A DNA stretch of 48,823 bases from an uncultured Acidimicrobiales bacterium (GCA_937958015.1 CALGOA010000119.1:1-48823); one strand, 5' to 3'; shown: positions 18,986-30,000, counted from the first letter of the stretch. Translations and numbers: made by a program. The notes: generated by a model from the sequence alone, not told the origin.

Positions 18986-20458
18986 TTAGGGCCGCAAGGC
19001 CATCGTCAGTCTTCGAAGCCCACGAGTCGAGAAGTAGGAAGGTGCCCCGAACGCCAGCACTGCCATGACGGTTCCCATCGCACCGAAGGCTCCCAGAACG
19101 ACCACCGCAGGATGCACACCGGTGGGCAGCACGGAGCTCAGCGCTAACGCTGCCAACGATGCCAACACCGCGGTACGAATCGCGGGCACATGACTCTTCC
19201 AAAGCTCGAGCCATGTGGCGTTGACCTCTCCCAACGCAAGTTGGGCCATCAGGAACCAGTTGAAGACCATCGCCAAGCTCACACCAGCCGCAACCCCGGT
19301 AAGTTTCCACCTCGATCCGACGACAACACCTCCGATGACCAGGACCGCGAAGGCCCATTGGCGCCACGCCCTGCGGAACACCGCCCCAGTAGCACCGACG
19401 AGGGCTTCCGACAGACGAAAGCTGGTCCGCAGTGACATCGTCAGGGCCAGAACTGAAAAGGGGCCAGCAGCTTCGGCCCACGAGTCACCTAGCAGTACTT
19501 GAATAATCTCGTCTGCAATTAGCGCGCCGGTTATCCCTACCGGCAGCGTCAGAAGGGCGACTGTTCCAGCACCATCCAAGAACGTGTCTTTGAGGCGCTT
19601 TCGATCATCCTGGATCCGGGACATCGCCGGGAGCAAGACCCGACCGAAGACTTGTCCGAGTCGATCGCTGGGATCGGCCATCAACCTGTAAGCGTTGGTG
19701 TAGATACCAAGAGCATCAGCTCCGAGGATTCGGGAGATCCCGATCGCGTCGGCCTTATTCGAGATGAAGAGGCCGAAGGCGCCGATCGAGAACCCTGCCG
19801 ACGTGCGATAGAGCTCTCGAAAACTCTTCCAATTCGCCTCCCTTGGCCAGGACGGCGGGTGCGTCCTCCAAAGAAACAGAAGGGTTACAACCGACTGAGC
19901 GATATTTCCGACCACCAACGCCCAGAAGCCGAAACCAGCCCACGCCAGACCGATACTGACCATGGCGTAGCCGACGAACGTTCCTGCGACTTCCGCGACG
20001 GCTAGTCGGCCAAACTGAAGACCACGCCGGTGTAGGGCGTTCGGTACCACGGTCGCCGCATTGATTGCAAAGAGCGAAGCGAACAGACGGATTACCGGCG
20101 TCGACGCCTCGGCGTTGAGCAACTTGGCACATGCCGGCGCCACAAGCACAAGCAGCAATCCGGCAATCACACCGCCCAGAACGACACCGACGAATGCAGA
20201 GTGTTCATGGGATGTGTTCAACTCCTTCTTCTGAATCAGGGCTGGAGCGACACCACGAAGAAAAAAGATCTGCGCCAGCGTTGCGACCAGCAGGGCCGCA
20301 GCGACGATGCCGAAGTCATTGGGTTCCAGTAGACGTGCTAGAACCAGCAGCGCACCCAGGCGTACGATGGTGACGACGACGGTGCTCGAGGCAACCGAGG
20401 CCATGCCCCGTGCGGCCTGTTTTCCCAAGCCATCCGATTCAGCCATGGTCTGTTTCAA
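18986..20458 (-). CDS. Wzx/WzxC-like polysaccharide flippase
   Basis: 490 aa polytopic; GMASVASSTVVVTIVRLGALLVLARLLEPNDFGIVAAALLVATLAQIFFLRGVAPALIQKKEL typical of the oligosaccharide flippase family. TTG 20458 or ATG 20446 start. Confidence 0.9.
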   Translation of the reverse strand: MKQTMAESDGLGKQAARGMASVASSTVVVTIVRLGALLVLARLLEPNDFGIVAAALLVATLAQIFFLRGVAPALIQKKELNTSHEHSAFVGVVLGGVIAGLLLVLVAPACAKLLNAEASTPVIRLFASLFAINAATVVPNALHRRGLQFGRLAVAEVAGTFVGYAMVSIGLAWAGFGFWALVVGNIAQSVVTLLFLWRTHPPSWPREANWKSFRELYRTSAGFSIGAFGLFISNKADAIGISRILGADALGIYTNAYRLMADPSDRLGQVFGRVLLPAMSRIQDDRKRLKDTFLDGAGTVALLTLPVGITGALIADEIIQVLLGDSWAEAAGPFSVLALTMSLRTSFRLSEALVGATGAVFRRAWRQWAFAVLVIGGVVVGSRWKLTGVAAGVSLAMVFNWFLMAQLALGEVNATWLELWKSHVPAIRTAVLASLAALALSSVLPTGVHPAVVVLGAFGAMGTVMAVLAFGAPSYFSTRGLRRLTMALRP

Positions 20459-21394
20459 CTATTTGGGCCAGTCGAAGCCGAGAAGCCGGTTCGTCTTGCC
20501 AGCGATCTTGGCGACGGCGATCAGGTCTTCGTCGCTGAGTCTGCTCTTCCATGAGTCGTCGCTTCTAACGGCCCCGATCCCGTCGCTGAGCCGCATGTTG
20601 TTGCCAACGATGTGGTGAGGCGCACTGAAAAAGTTCTCAGGGATGGGACACGGATTGACCCCAACCAGGCGGGAGATCTGATCCATGGTTTCCTGCGGGT
20701 TTCTAGCAAACTCGTCATAACGGATGGTCATAAAGTGATCGTCTGGAACGTAACGGCGCGCCTGGTGTGCGGCAAGGTTCCCGCGCTTCCAAGCTGCCGC
20801 ACCCTCAGCAACCGTTCCCCGACCTCTCTTTGTCGAGGAAACAACTCCTTGACGAACATCTTTCAAGACGTGAATGAGATAGATATCGAGTCCGGGACGG
20901 TTCTTGAGGTATGCCACCCGTCTCGGGTTCTTGGTCGTGTCGGCGTACACCGAAGATCCAGTCAGCTCGACCGCCGCTCGTGCGACAGACTCCACCCGAA
21001 GGGTTCGATTGTCCAACTCTGTCTTGAGAGGACCGACGGAATTGAATAGCAAATCACGAACAGCTTCCGATCGCGCACCCATCAAGTTCCCGACAAGAGC
21101 CTTCTGAAGGTAGCGGTTGCCAGAGACTCGGAATCGCGTCTGCCAGTCGTCGAGGCGGAACTCTGGAACCGACTGCTGCACCCGGGCCTCGACGTCGCAG
21201 TAGAACTCACACTCTGTGAATTCCTTCCGGCAAGAGCACGAGAAGAAGTTGGGGTTGACGTGCGCAGCCGGACTCATCTCGCCTCCGCTGACTATCTCAT
21301 CGTGAGCGTTCAGCAGGAAGGCAAGCAGGGTCGTCCCAGAATGGCTGACTCCAGTTATCTGGAGGTACTTGAGTTTGGCTGAAGCCATGACCAA
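20459..21394 (-). CDS. Sulfotransferase-family protein
   Basis: LKYLQITGVSHSGTTLLAFLLNAHDEIVSGGEMSP (5'-PSB), DIYLIHVLKDVRQGVVSSTKRGRG, FMTIRYDEFARNPQETMDQISRLVG. Confidence 0.82.
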   Translation of the reverse strand: MVMASAKLKYLQITGVSHSGTTLLAFLLNAHDEIVSGGEMSPAAHVNPNFFSCSCRKEFTECEFYCDVEARVQQSVPEFRLDDWQTRFRVSGNRYLQKALVGNLMGARSEAVRDLLFNSVGPLKTELDNRTLRVESVARAAVELTGSSVYADTTKNPRRVAYLKNRPGLDIYLIHVLKDVRQGVVSSTKRGRGTVAEGAAAWKRGNLAAHQARRYVPDDHFMTIRYDEFARNPQETMDQISRLVGVNPCPIPENFFSAPHHIVGNNMRLSDGIGAVRSDDSWKSRLSDEDLIAVAKIAGKTNRLLGFDWPK

Positions 21395-21527
21395 TCATCG
21401 TCCTTCTCGAACCGAATCACCCAAGAGTGGCTGGGCACGCTTACAGGACAAATGGGTCGTTCGACCTTTGAACCCAGCCAAACCGACCTTGGTAGTCTGG
21501 CCATAGTTCATTGGAAGGAAGTTCTCG

Positions 21528-22769
21528 TTGGTTGCGGCCGGTTCCCCACAGCAACTCTCCACGCTTGAGATTGCATCGAAGGCGATGGTTCTACTGTACG
21601 TCTTTGTCATTCCGTGGGAGAGACTCGTCATCGTTCCCGGACTGGGATCCGGATCCAAGATTATCGGGACAGTCGCAATCGGACTTGGAGTCCTCACCGT
21701 GCTGTCACGAGGGACGATGAGGCAGCTAAACGCCGTGCACATCATGCTCTACTTCCTCACCGCGTACTTCGCGTTGTCGATTCTGTGGGCGCAGAGTCTT
21801 CTCTTCGCTGGTGTCCGAAGCTGGACAATGATCGTCAACTTGGCGATGGCCATCGTAATTACTGAAACCCTGAGTACCCGTCAAGACCTTCTTTGGAGCT
21901 TCCGCTCCTACGTGCTCGGGTCGTACGTCTCTGTGTTCGGAGTGAGCTTTCGTTATCTATCTGGAAACGTCACCACATTCCAGCGCCGCGCCACGCTTGC
22001 GAACACAAACGAGAACACCGTCGCCTTGATCCTCGCGATCGGAATGCCAATCGCATGGTATTTGGCCACCAACTCGTCACTCTCTCAATCAATCGGGCGC
22101 CTCGAACGAGCGCTGTACTTCGCGTTCATCCCAGCAGGGTTCATCGGCGTTCTTTTCACCGCAAGTCGCGGCGGCCTCCTGAGCACGCTTCCGTTTCTGC
22201 TCTCGATACCGTTCACACTTCGATCGATCTCTCGACGGCAGCGGGGTCTCGTGACGGCTGCCTTGGTTGGCGGTGTGGCGCTATCTGCGTTCTTGGCACC
22301 TTCGTCAAGTTGGCGTCGGATCGGACAGACACAGGACCAGATTTCGTCAGGCAACTTGAGTAGTCGCGGCGAGTTGTGGGCCGAAGGTGTTTCGCTCTGG
22401 CTCGACAGTCCAATGAACATGGTGCTCGGCATCGGCTCCGGAAACTACCAGTTCATCATCGGCAAGGTCAGCCACAACACGCCCCTCTCGGTCTTGGTTG
22501 AGGGCGGCGTCATAGGACTCGGACTCTTCGGACTTCTGGGATGGGCAATCCTCCGTGACCTGCGATCGGCGCAACAGGTGACATCGCGCATCTGGACAGC
22601 GATATTCGCGATCTGGACAATCTCAAGCCTTTCGCTCACCCTTCAGTGGCACAAACTCAGCTGGACCATAGTCGCACTGGCGATTGTTCACGTCCGCCTA
22701 ACCCCCAGGGGCTCGAATCCGACTTCCCTGAGTCGAACCCCCGAGACCAAGGTAGTAGTGAGGGCATGA
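21528..22769 (+). CDS. O-antigen ligase/polymerase (Wzy)-like membrane protein
   Basis: 413 aa polytopic; ...FTASRGGLLSTLPFLLSIPF...LGIGSGNYQFIIGKVSHNTPLSVLVEGGVIGLGLFGLLGWAI, the hallmark of the Wzy_C/RfaL family. TTG start. Confidence 0.87.
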   Translation: MVAAGSPQQLSTLEIASKAMVLLYVFVIPWERLVIVPGLGSGSKIIGTVAIGLGVLTVLSRGTMRQLNAVHIMLYFLTAYFALSILWAQSLLFAGVRSWTMIVNLAMAIVITETLSTRQDLLWSFRSYVLGSYVSVFGVSFRYLSGNVTTFQRRATLANTNENTVALILAIGMPIAWYLATNSSLSQSIGRLERALYFAFIPAGFIGVLFTASRGGLLSTLPFLLSIPFTLRSISRRQRGLVTAALVGGVALSAFLAPSSSWRRIGQTQDQISSGNLSSRGELWAEGVSLWLDSPMNMVLGIGSGNYQFIIGKVSHNTPLSVLVEGGVIGLGLFGLLGWAILRDLRSAQQVTSRIWTAIFAIWTISSLSLTLQWHKLSWTIVALAIVHVRLTPRGSNPTSLSRTPETKVVVRA

Positions 22770-23749
22770 GCGTCGTATTCATAACCGGAGGCCGCCAGAA
22801 GAAGAGCGAAACCTTCAAGAGTTCGGCTGAGTGGGAACGATTCGGGTCCGGCGTGATCGTTGCTCTCGATCCGACAACGCTCGAGTGTCGGCAGGTCGTT
22901 GACTACGTCACCCCGCCCGAGGCCCGCCCGGACGAAAACCCGTCGGTGGTCTTTAAGGCTGGGTCGTCCCGTGGAGGGCGGCTGTACGTGTGTACGCAGA
23001 CCGAGGTTTTGATCTACAACGAGTCAGATTTCTCACTTGCGACACATATCTCACTGCCGTTCTTCAACGATCTACACCACGTCGTTCCGACCGATCGAAA
23101 CACCATGCTGGTTGCGGTCACGGGTTTGGACATGGTCGTCGAGATCACCGAAGACGGCGAAGTCGTACGAGAGTGGGGCGTTCTGGGTCAGGACCCGTGG
23201 GAACGTTTCGATAGAGCTGTGGACTACCGGAAGGTGCCCACCACCAAACCTCACGCTTCCCATCCGAACTACGTCTTTGAGCACGGTGACGACGTTTGGG
23301 TCAGCCGATTCGAGCAGCGGGACACCGCCTGCCTCACCGATTCCTCAAAGTCGATTCACATCGGCCAGGAACGCCCCCACGACGGTGTAGTCTTCGGCGA
23401 CCGGGTCTATTTCACCACCGTCGATGGCCATGTGGCGATTCTCAATCTGGTCACTCTCGAGTTGGAATCCCTTCATGACCTCAACGAGATCGCTGCGCTC
23501 GACGCACCCTTGGGCTGGACGCGGGGACTGAAGATCATCGACGAGAATCGAGTCATTATCGGGGCCTCCACGCTTCGAGTGACGTCGATTCGTAACAACA
23601 TCCGATGGGTGAAGAAGAAGTTCGGCCAAATGGAGGAGGACCGTGTGGTCCCAACCAACGTTGCCCTCTACAACCTGAGCGAACGACGCGTCGAGTGGGT
23701 CAAGGTGCTCGACGACCCCATCGTTGACGTCGTCTTCTCGGTTCTCTGA
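22766..23749 (+). CDS. Hypothetical protein, probable beta-propeller
   Basis: MSVVFITGGRQKKSETFKSSAEWERFGSGVIVALDPTTLECRQVVDY...FNDLHHVVPTDRNTMLVAVTGLDMVVEITEDGEVVREWG...RPHDGVVFGDRVYFTTVDGHVAILNLVTLE: repeated blade-like segments. ATGA overlap with wzy-like gene. Confidence 0.7.
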   Translation: MSVVFITGGRQKKSETFKSSAEWERFGSGVIVALDPTTLECRQVVDYVTPPEARPDENPSVVFKAGSSRGGRLYVCTQTEVLIYNESDFSLATHISLPFFNDLHHVVPTDRNTMLVAVTGLDMVVEITEDGEVVREWGVLGQDPWERFDRAVDYRKVPTTKPHASHPNYVFEHGDDVWVSRFEQRDTACLTDSSKSIHIGQERPHDGVVFGDRVYFTTVDGHVAILNLVTLELESLHDLNEIAALDAPLGWTRGLKIIDENRVIIGASTLRVTSIRNNIRWVKKKFGQMEEDRVVPTNVALYNLSERRVEWVKVLDDPIVDVVFSVL

Positions 23750-23763
23750 TTTAGCTTCGCAGT

Positions 23764-24828
23764 ATGAGCAACCGCAGGCCGCTCGTATTGACGTCTCTGG
23801 CAGTGTTCGCCTCGGCCTGCATTGCAGGTTCGTCGAGCAATTCGCTACTCCCACCTGAATCCAGTGTCGTTTCGACAACGAGTTCCCTGCCAACCACGGC
23901 TCTGACGCAACCGTCGACCACATCTCCGCCGTCGTCGTCGACATCTACCGCATCACCTGATCAGGCAGGCGTGGAGGGGACGCCGTTTGGCACGTTCATC
24001 AGTCTGAGCAACGTCGATGAAACCTTCGCTCGTTTCGGTGCCGGCCGATTCCTCTTCGGTTCACCGGAAGAAGCCATTGAGTACCTCGATCTGGCCCGTG
24101 CGACGAAAACTTCGCTCGTCTTCTCGCTGGTTCAGGGCCGCAACATGCGCAACGAGGACGGCACCTTCAGCATCGACGACTGGCGCGCCGGGGTGGACCA
24201 ATTCGCCAGGGTCGACTTTTGGCCGTACGTGGCGGACGGAACGATAATTGGCCACTACATGATCGACGAACCCAAGTCGGCAGGGTCATGGGGCGGGGTC
24301 GTCGTGCCAAATTCGGTCCTCGATCAGATGGCCGCCTATTCGAAGAGATACTGGCCAAGCGTGCCAACCATCGTCCGCAGCTCACCCGAACGCCTGATAG
24401 ATCACGCAGTGGAACTCAACGACCGCGGCGTCGATCCGGTGCGCTGGCAGTACCTAGATGTCGCTTGGCTTCAGTACAACGCCGCGCTGCATGGAAGTGT
24501 GGAGGACTACACCGACGCCCAAGTTGCAAGCGCAAACGTTCAGAACCTCTCCCTCATTGTCGGCCTGCAGGCTCTGGCCGGAGGGGACGGGACAAGTCAA
24601 CTTCGACCTGAGCCACCATTCGAACCTCATCACTGGATCATGAGCTATGACGAAATGATGCGGTATGGAACCCACATCCTTGAGCGAGGAATCGGGTGTG
24701 CTTTCATAACCTTCCGTTGGGACCGGGGCGAAGAGTCCTACTTCACCAAAACCGATCTGGACCGGGCTCACACCGACCTTCAAAAAGTGTCCGCAACGGT
24801 TGATCCCTCTACTTGCGCTGTGCGCTGA
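23764..24828 (+). CDS. Secreted lipoprotein-like protein, possible TIM-barrel glycoside hydrolase fold
   Basis: Signal plus lipobox-like LAVFASAC; Ser/Thr-rich linker; GTFISLSNVD...IIGHYMIDEPKSAGSWGG...HHWIMSYDEMMRYGTHILERGIGCAFITFRWD. Confidence 0.7.
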   Translation: MSNRRPLVLTSLAVFASACIAGSSSNSLLPPESSVVSTTSSLPTTALTQPSTTSPPSSSTSTASPDQAGVEGTPFGTFISLSNVDETFARFGAGRFLFGSPEEAIEYLDLARATKTSLVFSLVQGRNMRNEDGTFSIDDWRAGVDQFARVDFWPYVADGTIIGHYMIDEPKSAGSWGGVVVPNSVLDQMAAYSKRYWPSVPTIVRSSPERLIDHAVELNDRGVDPVRWQYLDVAWLQYNAALHGSVEDYTDAQVASANVQNLSLIVGLQALAGGDGTSQLRPEPPFEPHHWIMSYDEMMRYGTHILERGIGCAFITFRWDRGEESYFTKTDLDRAHTDLQKVSATVDPSTCAVR

Positions 24829-25023
24829 ACAGCGCTTCATCATCAGCTCAATGACACAAATCTGAATCCCACCAGAATCGGCATTTGTTCGAGTGAGACA
24901 ACGCCGTTCCCCAGCTCAGACCAATGAGCAACGGTTGATTGTTGGTGGAACGACGGCCACCGTTGCGGCTCGAGATAGGCAATTCGACTCAAGTGAGGTC
25001 AAAAGCCGGTCGTAGACAGGCGG

Positions 25024-26997
25024 GTGAAGGCCCGCCCTAACGCATCCACTCTGTTCATCGCGATGCTTGCCGGACTAACGGCATTTGCGACGGCTCTAGC
25101 GTCGCCCGACAGTGCTCAGAACGTCGACTACAGTGAAGAGTCCGTAGGCGAACTGCTTCAGTTCTTGGAGGAGGAGTTCGAACGCTCGAGTGATTCCGAC
25201 CGCTCCGACCCACCCCTGGCGCTGGCCTTCTCAGACGACGAAGGGAACAGCTCCGTGGATCCCGATCCACCGTCAACGATTCAACGGGAACCAGTGTCGG
25301 CCGAACTGATTCCCACCCCAGGCACTACACCTGCGGGTCCGCAGACCACGTTCATCACAGGCGGGGACTCCACTCTCTCGACGACCGAATCAACCGCAGT
25401 CACCTCGACGTCCGAGGGTTCGGCGAGCGAAACAACTGTGATCCTCCGTCCCCCGATGACAACACCCGAGTCTGGCACAACATCGATCGCTTCGCCTACC
25501 ACGAGTGCGTCTGAACAGGGCAACACCTCAGACGCTCCTACAACCCTCGCCCCAACCACGGCAACGCCTACCACCGCCGCCTCCACAACAGCGACACCCA
25601 GCACTGAGGCATCATCCACTCAAGCCCCGAGGACTACGGAGCCAGCGCCCGTTCCCAGCTCTGCTCGCCGGATAAGCCCCTATGACTATCGAGTCAACGG
25701 CGAGTTCGATCCGGCAACCGACCTGCCTTCGGCTCGTGCACGCTCTGCCTATAACGCGTGGTGGACCAACTACAACGACCCTGCCAGCAACTACCCCTAT
25801 AGCCCCTATGTCATGTTCGATGCGCTCGGCAAGAACAATGGACGCAGCCTCGGAGCGTACTCTTACTCCCGACAGGGTGGGTTCTACTTGGCCTCGATCC
25901 AAGAAATGATTCGAACGACAGGCGATCCGGCTGCACTAAACGAGCTCGTGGCTTGGTCACAGCAGCTCAAGACAAATCTTAAGGACCACGACGGTCGTGG
26001 GTATGAGTACTTCCAGTACTACAACCCGAGCCCCGTCGGCGACGGAAGTCAGTTCTACTACTCGGACACCAACTTCCTCGAGGAGTCGCTGCTGGCAGGA
26101 ACAATCGCCCACATGGCGTGGGTCATGCATCAGAACCGGGACTTCGATCCAACCGCAGGCGCAGAGGCTGACTTCTGGTTTGCGTACCTCGACCAGAACT
26201 GGCTGCCAAAGTGGCAGGCCCGCTCAACCTACGGGACCCGTTGGGAATGGACTCCTCCCGCCGAACTCGGGATGAATAACGCAACCGGTTGGAGTTCCCC
26301 CGACAATCCTCAGCACAACGACCGCAAGAACTCATTCAGGGCTGGACTGCCGGAATTTAACCCCAACGGGATCGAACACATCCTGCCGGTCCGTGAGCTC
26401 GGCCACCCGTACATCGCCTCGGCGTTTCAGTACTACGTGATGGGTGAGTACTTCGAGGACACTGGCAAGACCGTGTGGGGAACACCGAACCGAACCGCAG
26501 CTGACTACAGTCGCGAGGCAATCACCCGACACGATTTTTGGCACCGTCAGACTGTTGTGAATGCTGACGGATCCCGCGACTGGTGGCTGTTCATGGCCAA
26601 GCAACGTTCCGGCCTTCGCTCGGGTGGTTACTCCACACACGTCAGCGTGTACTTGAACGCCCTCCACTGGGAGCGGTTCGGTGAGTTTGCAAAGGATTCA
26701 GAGATGAAGCGCTACGCCAAGGTCTGGATTAACCCCATCGCACCAGGCGACGACGTGTACGACCCCGGCAACGTAAAAACGATGACATACTTCGCAACCA
26801 GTACCGGAACCGATGAGTTTCGACTGATGTTCCACTCCCTGTTCATTCCGTTCGACACCTCCGGTGAGTTGGAACGGCTCACAAACACGGTGATCTCCAA
26901 CTCCGACCGGCACTGGATCGATGGCAGTCAGAACAAGCACCACGGTGCCCACTACAACGGAATCATCAACGCCGAGCTGGTGCGGTCGCTGAATTAG
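25024..26997 (+). CDS. Secreted protein with long Ser/Thr-rich linker and probable alpha/alpha-toroid carbohydrate-active domain
   Basis: N-terminal signal, about 90-residue T/S/P-rich stretch (STTATPSTEASSTQAPRTTEP), then Trp/Tyr-rich helical domain GFYLASIQEMIRTTGDPAALNELVAWSQQLK...; GTG start. Confidence 0.7.
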   Translation: MKARPNASTLFIAMLAGLTAFATALASPDSAQNVDYSEESVGELLQFLEEEFERSSDSDRSDPPLALAFSDDEGNSSVDPDPPSTIQREPVSAELIPTPGTTPAGPQTTFITGGDSTLSTTESTAVTSTSEGSASETTVILRPPMTTPESGTTSIASPTTSASEQGNTSDAPTTLAPTTATPTTAASTTATPSTEASSTQAPRTTEPAPVPSSARRISPYDYRVNGEFDPATDLPSARARSAYNAWWTNYNDPASNYPYSPYVMFDALGKNNGRSLGAYSYSRQGGFYLASIQEMIRTTGDPAALNELVAWSQQLKTNLKDHDGRGYEYFQYYNPSPVGDGSQFYYSDTNFLEESLLAGTIAHMAWVMHQNRDFDPTAGAEADFWFAYLDQNWLPKWQARSTYGTRWEWTPPAELGMNNATGWSSPDNPQHNDRKNSFRAGLPEFNPNGIEHILPVRELGHPYIASAFQYYVMGEYFEDTGKTVWGTPNRTAADYSREAITRHDFWHRQTVVNADGSRDWWLFMAKQRSGLRSGGYSTHVSVYLNALHWERFGEFAKDSEMKRYAKVWINPIAPGDDVYDPGNVKTMTYFATSTGTDEFRLMFHSLFIPFDTSGELERLTNTVISNSDRHWIDGSQNKHHGAHYNGIINAELVRSLN

Positions 26998-27034
26998 CTG
27001 AATCGCTCTCAGCGCCAACCGCTCCGAAGGAGTT

Positions 27035-30000
27035 CTACTTCCGTGGTTTCGTTTGTGAGGTTTCGCTAGTGTCCAACCTTGGGAGGGCGGCGTCCGCGCC
27101 GGTCGACCTCGTTTGGACGGTCACGCTGGGTCCGGAGGTCTGGTTCGAGTCCGCGTCGTAGGCCACGATTGTGAACGTATGGGTGCTCCCCGCCAAAAGA
27201 TCCGAGACGGTGTAGCTGCTGCCGGCAACGTCGGCGATCTCGATCCCATCCTGCATGACCCTGTAACCCACGACACCTCCGTCGTCCTGCGCACCGTCCC
27301 AATGCAGGTCCACCGTCGTTTCTGTAATCCCCTCTCGGGCAAGCGAAACCGCATCGGCAGTGGTGAGAGCGTCGAAGGCAACCACGCCGAGAATCGCCGC
27401 TGCAATCGAATCTGCGCTGATGGCGTCCGGCAGCTCGGCGTCGAGACGTACCGAGAAATCGACGGTGTTGATTCCACGACTTGACGTCATCGAAGCAATG
27501 TCGGTATTCAGGTCCAGTGTCTGGTCGACGAGGATGACGTGGCGAGGATCATCAGATGCGAGCCATAACTCCGGCACCGGAATCTGGGCCACGAACACCT
27601 CCATCGTCGGGTTCCGGGCCAACAGATCATCTACGATCAGATTCAAGTTGGCGATGGTGTCGACATTTGATCGCACGGTGTCCTCGTTGTCGCTGAAGGC
27701 TCCGGGAGTTTTGTCGTTCTGGCCCAGGTACACGATCGCCACATCCGGAACGTCGTAGCTTTCAAGCCGGGACGAGAAGGTGCCAGGGAGCCCATCGCCA
27801 CCCTCGAGCATCCACTGCGTGTCCGCACCTCCGATCGCCTCATGGCTGCGGCCCGCCGTCACGAGATAGCAGTGGCTAAACCCCCATCGATCGGCTGACC
27901 GGGATCCGACCGGCCGCACGGCGTAGCCCTTGAGCTCCAAAAGATGAAGCAGATCATCTCGATAGGTGTCGGGGCCGTCGAGACAGCTTCCCTCGGTGGC
28001 AGCGTCGCCGACGAAGAGGATCTCGGTTGGGTCGGCGGTGAACAACTGACCGGGGGCCCAATAGGGCGCAGCCTGTTCCAGCATCGTCACATCGGTGGAG
28101 GGTCCGGAGACGCTTTCGTTGGACGCCGCATCGAATGCCTGCACGTTGAATCGGTAACGAACACTTTGGGTCAGGCCACTCGCGGAATACGACGTCCTTT
28201 GTGGATCCCACACGACTGCGAGCTCTTCGCCGTTTGCAAACAATCGGTAACCCGCGATCGCTACGTTGTCGACCGCCCCCGACCACGACAGGTCGATCGT
28301 CGATTCGGTCTTGTTGGCGGTCGTCAACCCACCGACCCATTTCGGGGCCTCAATATCCTCGCCGGAGTTCGTACTGATCGTCGGCCCGTCCGTGCTGACG
28401 TTCGACCAGGCGTCGACCGCTTGAAGTGCGAAGGTGTAGCTGGTTCGAGGCTTCAGCCCGGTGACAGCGAAGGTCAACGTATCTCCTTCATCCGTCGGGG
28501 CCGAAACGGTCCCGATCAGACCCGCATCTTGAAACACCTGATATCCGGTCACACCCGTGTTGTCGACGGCTCTGGCATTCCATTCGAGCATCAGGTCCGT
28601 ACCCGTTGCTCCCGCCGCCGACAGTGATCCGGCCGGCCAGGTGGGCGGTTCGTCATCGACCAGCGTGGTGAACGTGCGAGTGGGGCCGGTCGTACTGATG
28701 TTGCCCGCTGCATCGACCGCCTGAACCTCGAATTCGACATCGGTGCCGTTGGTCAACCCGACCGCCGAGTACGTCGTCGTCCCCACCGGCATGGTTGCCA
28801 CCAGTGCGCCGTCCTGGAAGACCTGATAGTCGGTTATGGCGATGTTGTCATCTGCACCCGACCACTCGATGTCGATCGTGAACGCGCCCACACCGCTCAC
28901 GGTCAGGGTCGGGTTAGCCCATTCAGGATCCTCGGTATCCGGGAGGGTGCTGACCGTCAGCGACGGTCCGTCGATCGATTGGTTTCCGACGAGGTCAGCA
29001 GCTTCGACCGAGAGCTCATACAGGGTGTCAGGGCTCAGCCCAGTGACGATGAAGTCGTTGTTGTCGACACTACCGATGGACTCACCATCGACGAACAGCT
29101 CATAGGTGACCACCCCTGCCGCGTCCTGGTCGCCGCTCCAAGACACCGCCAGCGATGTGGACGTCGCGTGCCCTACAGATATTGCGCCCTCGTGCCAGCT
29201 CGGTCGAGTGATGTCGATGGTCCTCTCAGTAATCGAGGGACCGTCAGACGTTTCGTTACCGGTCACATCCAATGCTTCAATCGTGAACCTGTATGTCGTC
29301 ACGTCGTTGAGCCCAGTGGCCGTGAAGGTGGTCGCAGGCGCGTCCACCTCGCCTACTTCGACGGCGTCCTGGAAGATCCGGTAGGTCGCGATGGCGTCGT
29401 TATCGGTAGGGGCTGTCCAGACCAGCGTTATCTCACTCGCCGTGACACCCGACGTGACGAGGCTGGTACCGGTCCAGTCGGGTTCGGTGACATCGAGTGT
29501 GGTCGTCACCTCTTTAGGTCCATCAAAACTGACGTTACCGACGGCATCTACCGCCTGGACTTCAAACGTGTAGGTCGTAGCATCGCTCAGGCCGGTCACA
29601 GTGGTGAAGGTCTCCGGCATGGGGACAGTCTGAATCAACACGCCGTCCCGGATGACGTTGTGGGCAACAACGCCGGTGTCGTCAACCGAACCCGACCACT
29701 CGAGATCGAGTTCGGAACCAGTAACATTCGAAGCCGACAATTGACCGTTCAACCATGTGGGGCTGGACTCGATCGTGATGAACCGCCGAGAATACGTCGC
29801 CTGTTGGTTGCCGTTTGAGTCCCGGGCGCGAACGAGAACCAGGTAGTTGCCGTTGCGTAGCGCCGGAGCCTTCCAGGCCCAGTTGCTGCTGATGCGACCG
29901 GGTGCATCAACCGGAACATCGCGAAACTGAGCTGCGGTCCCAAACGAATCATCGGTCTGAAGCCACTGCAGAGTGTCCCGGTTAAGGACCGCGATACGAA

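Noticed and set aside
24928-24966. GCAACGGT...ACCGTTGC inverted repeat upstream of 25024
   Set aside because: Only 8-bp arms with a 23-nt spacer; plausible by chance in GC-rich DNA.
28979-29818. 279-aa + strand ORF antisense to the FN3 protein
   Set aside because: Periodic Arg/Gly/Val-rich translation mirrors the FN3 repeats on the coding strand; not an independent gene.
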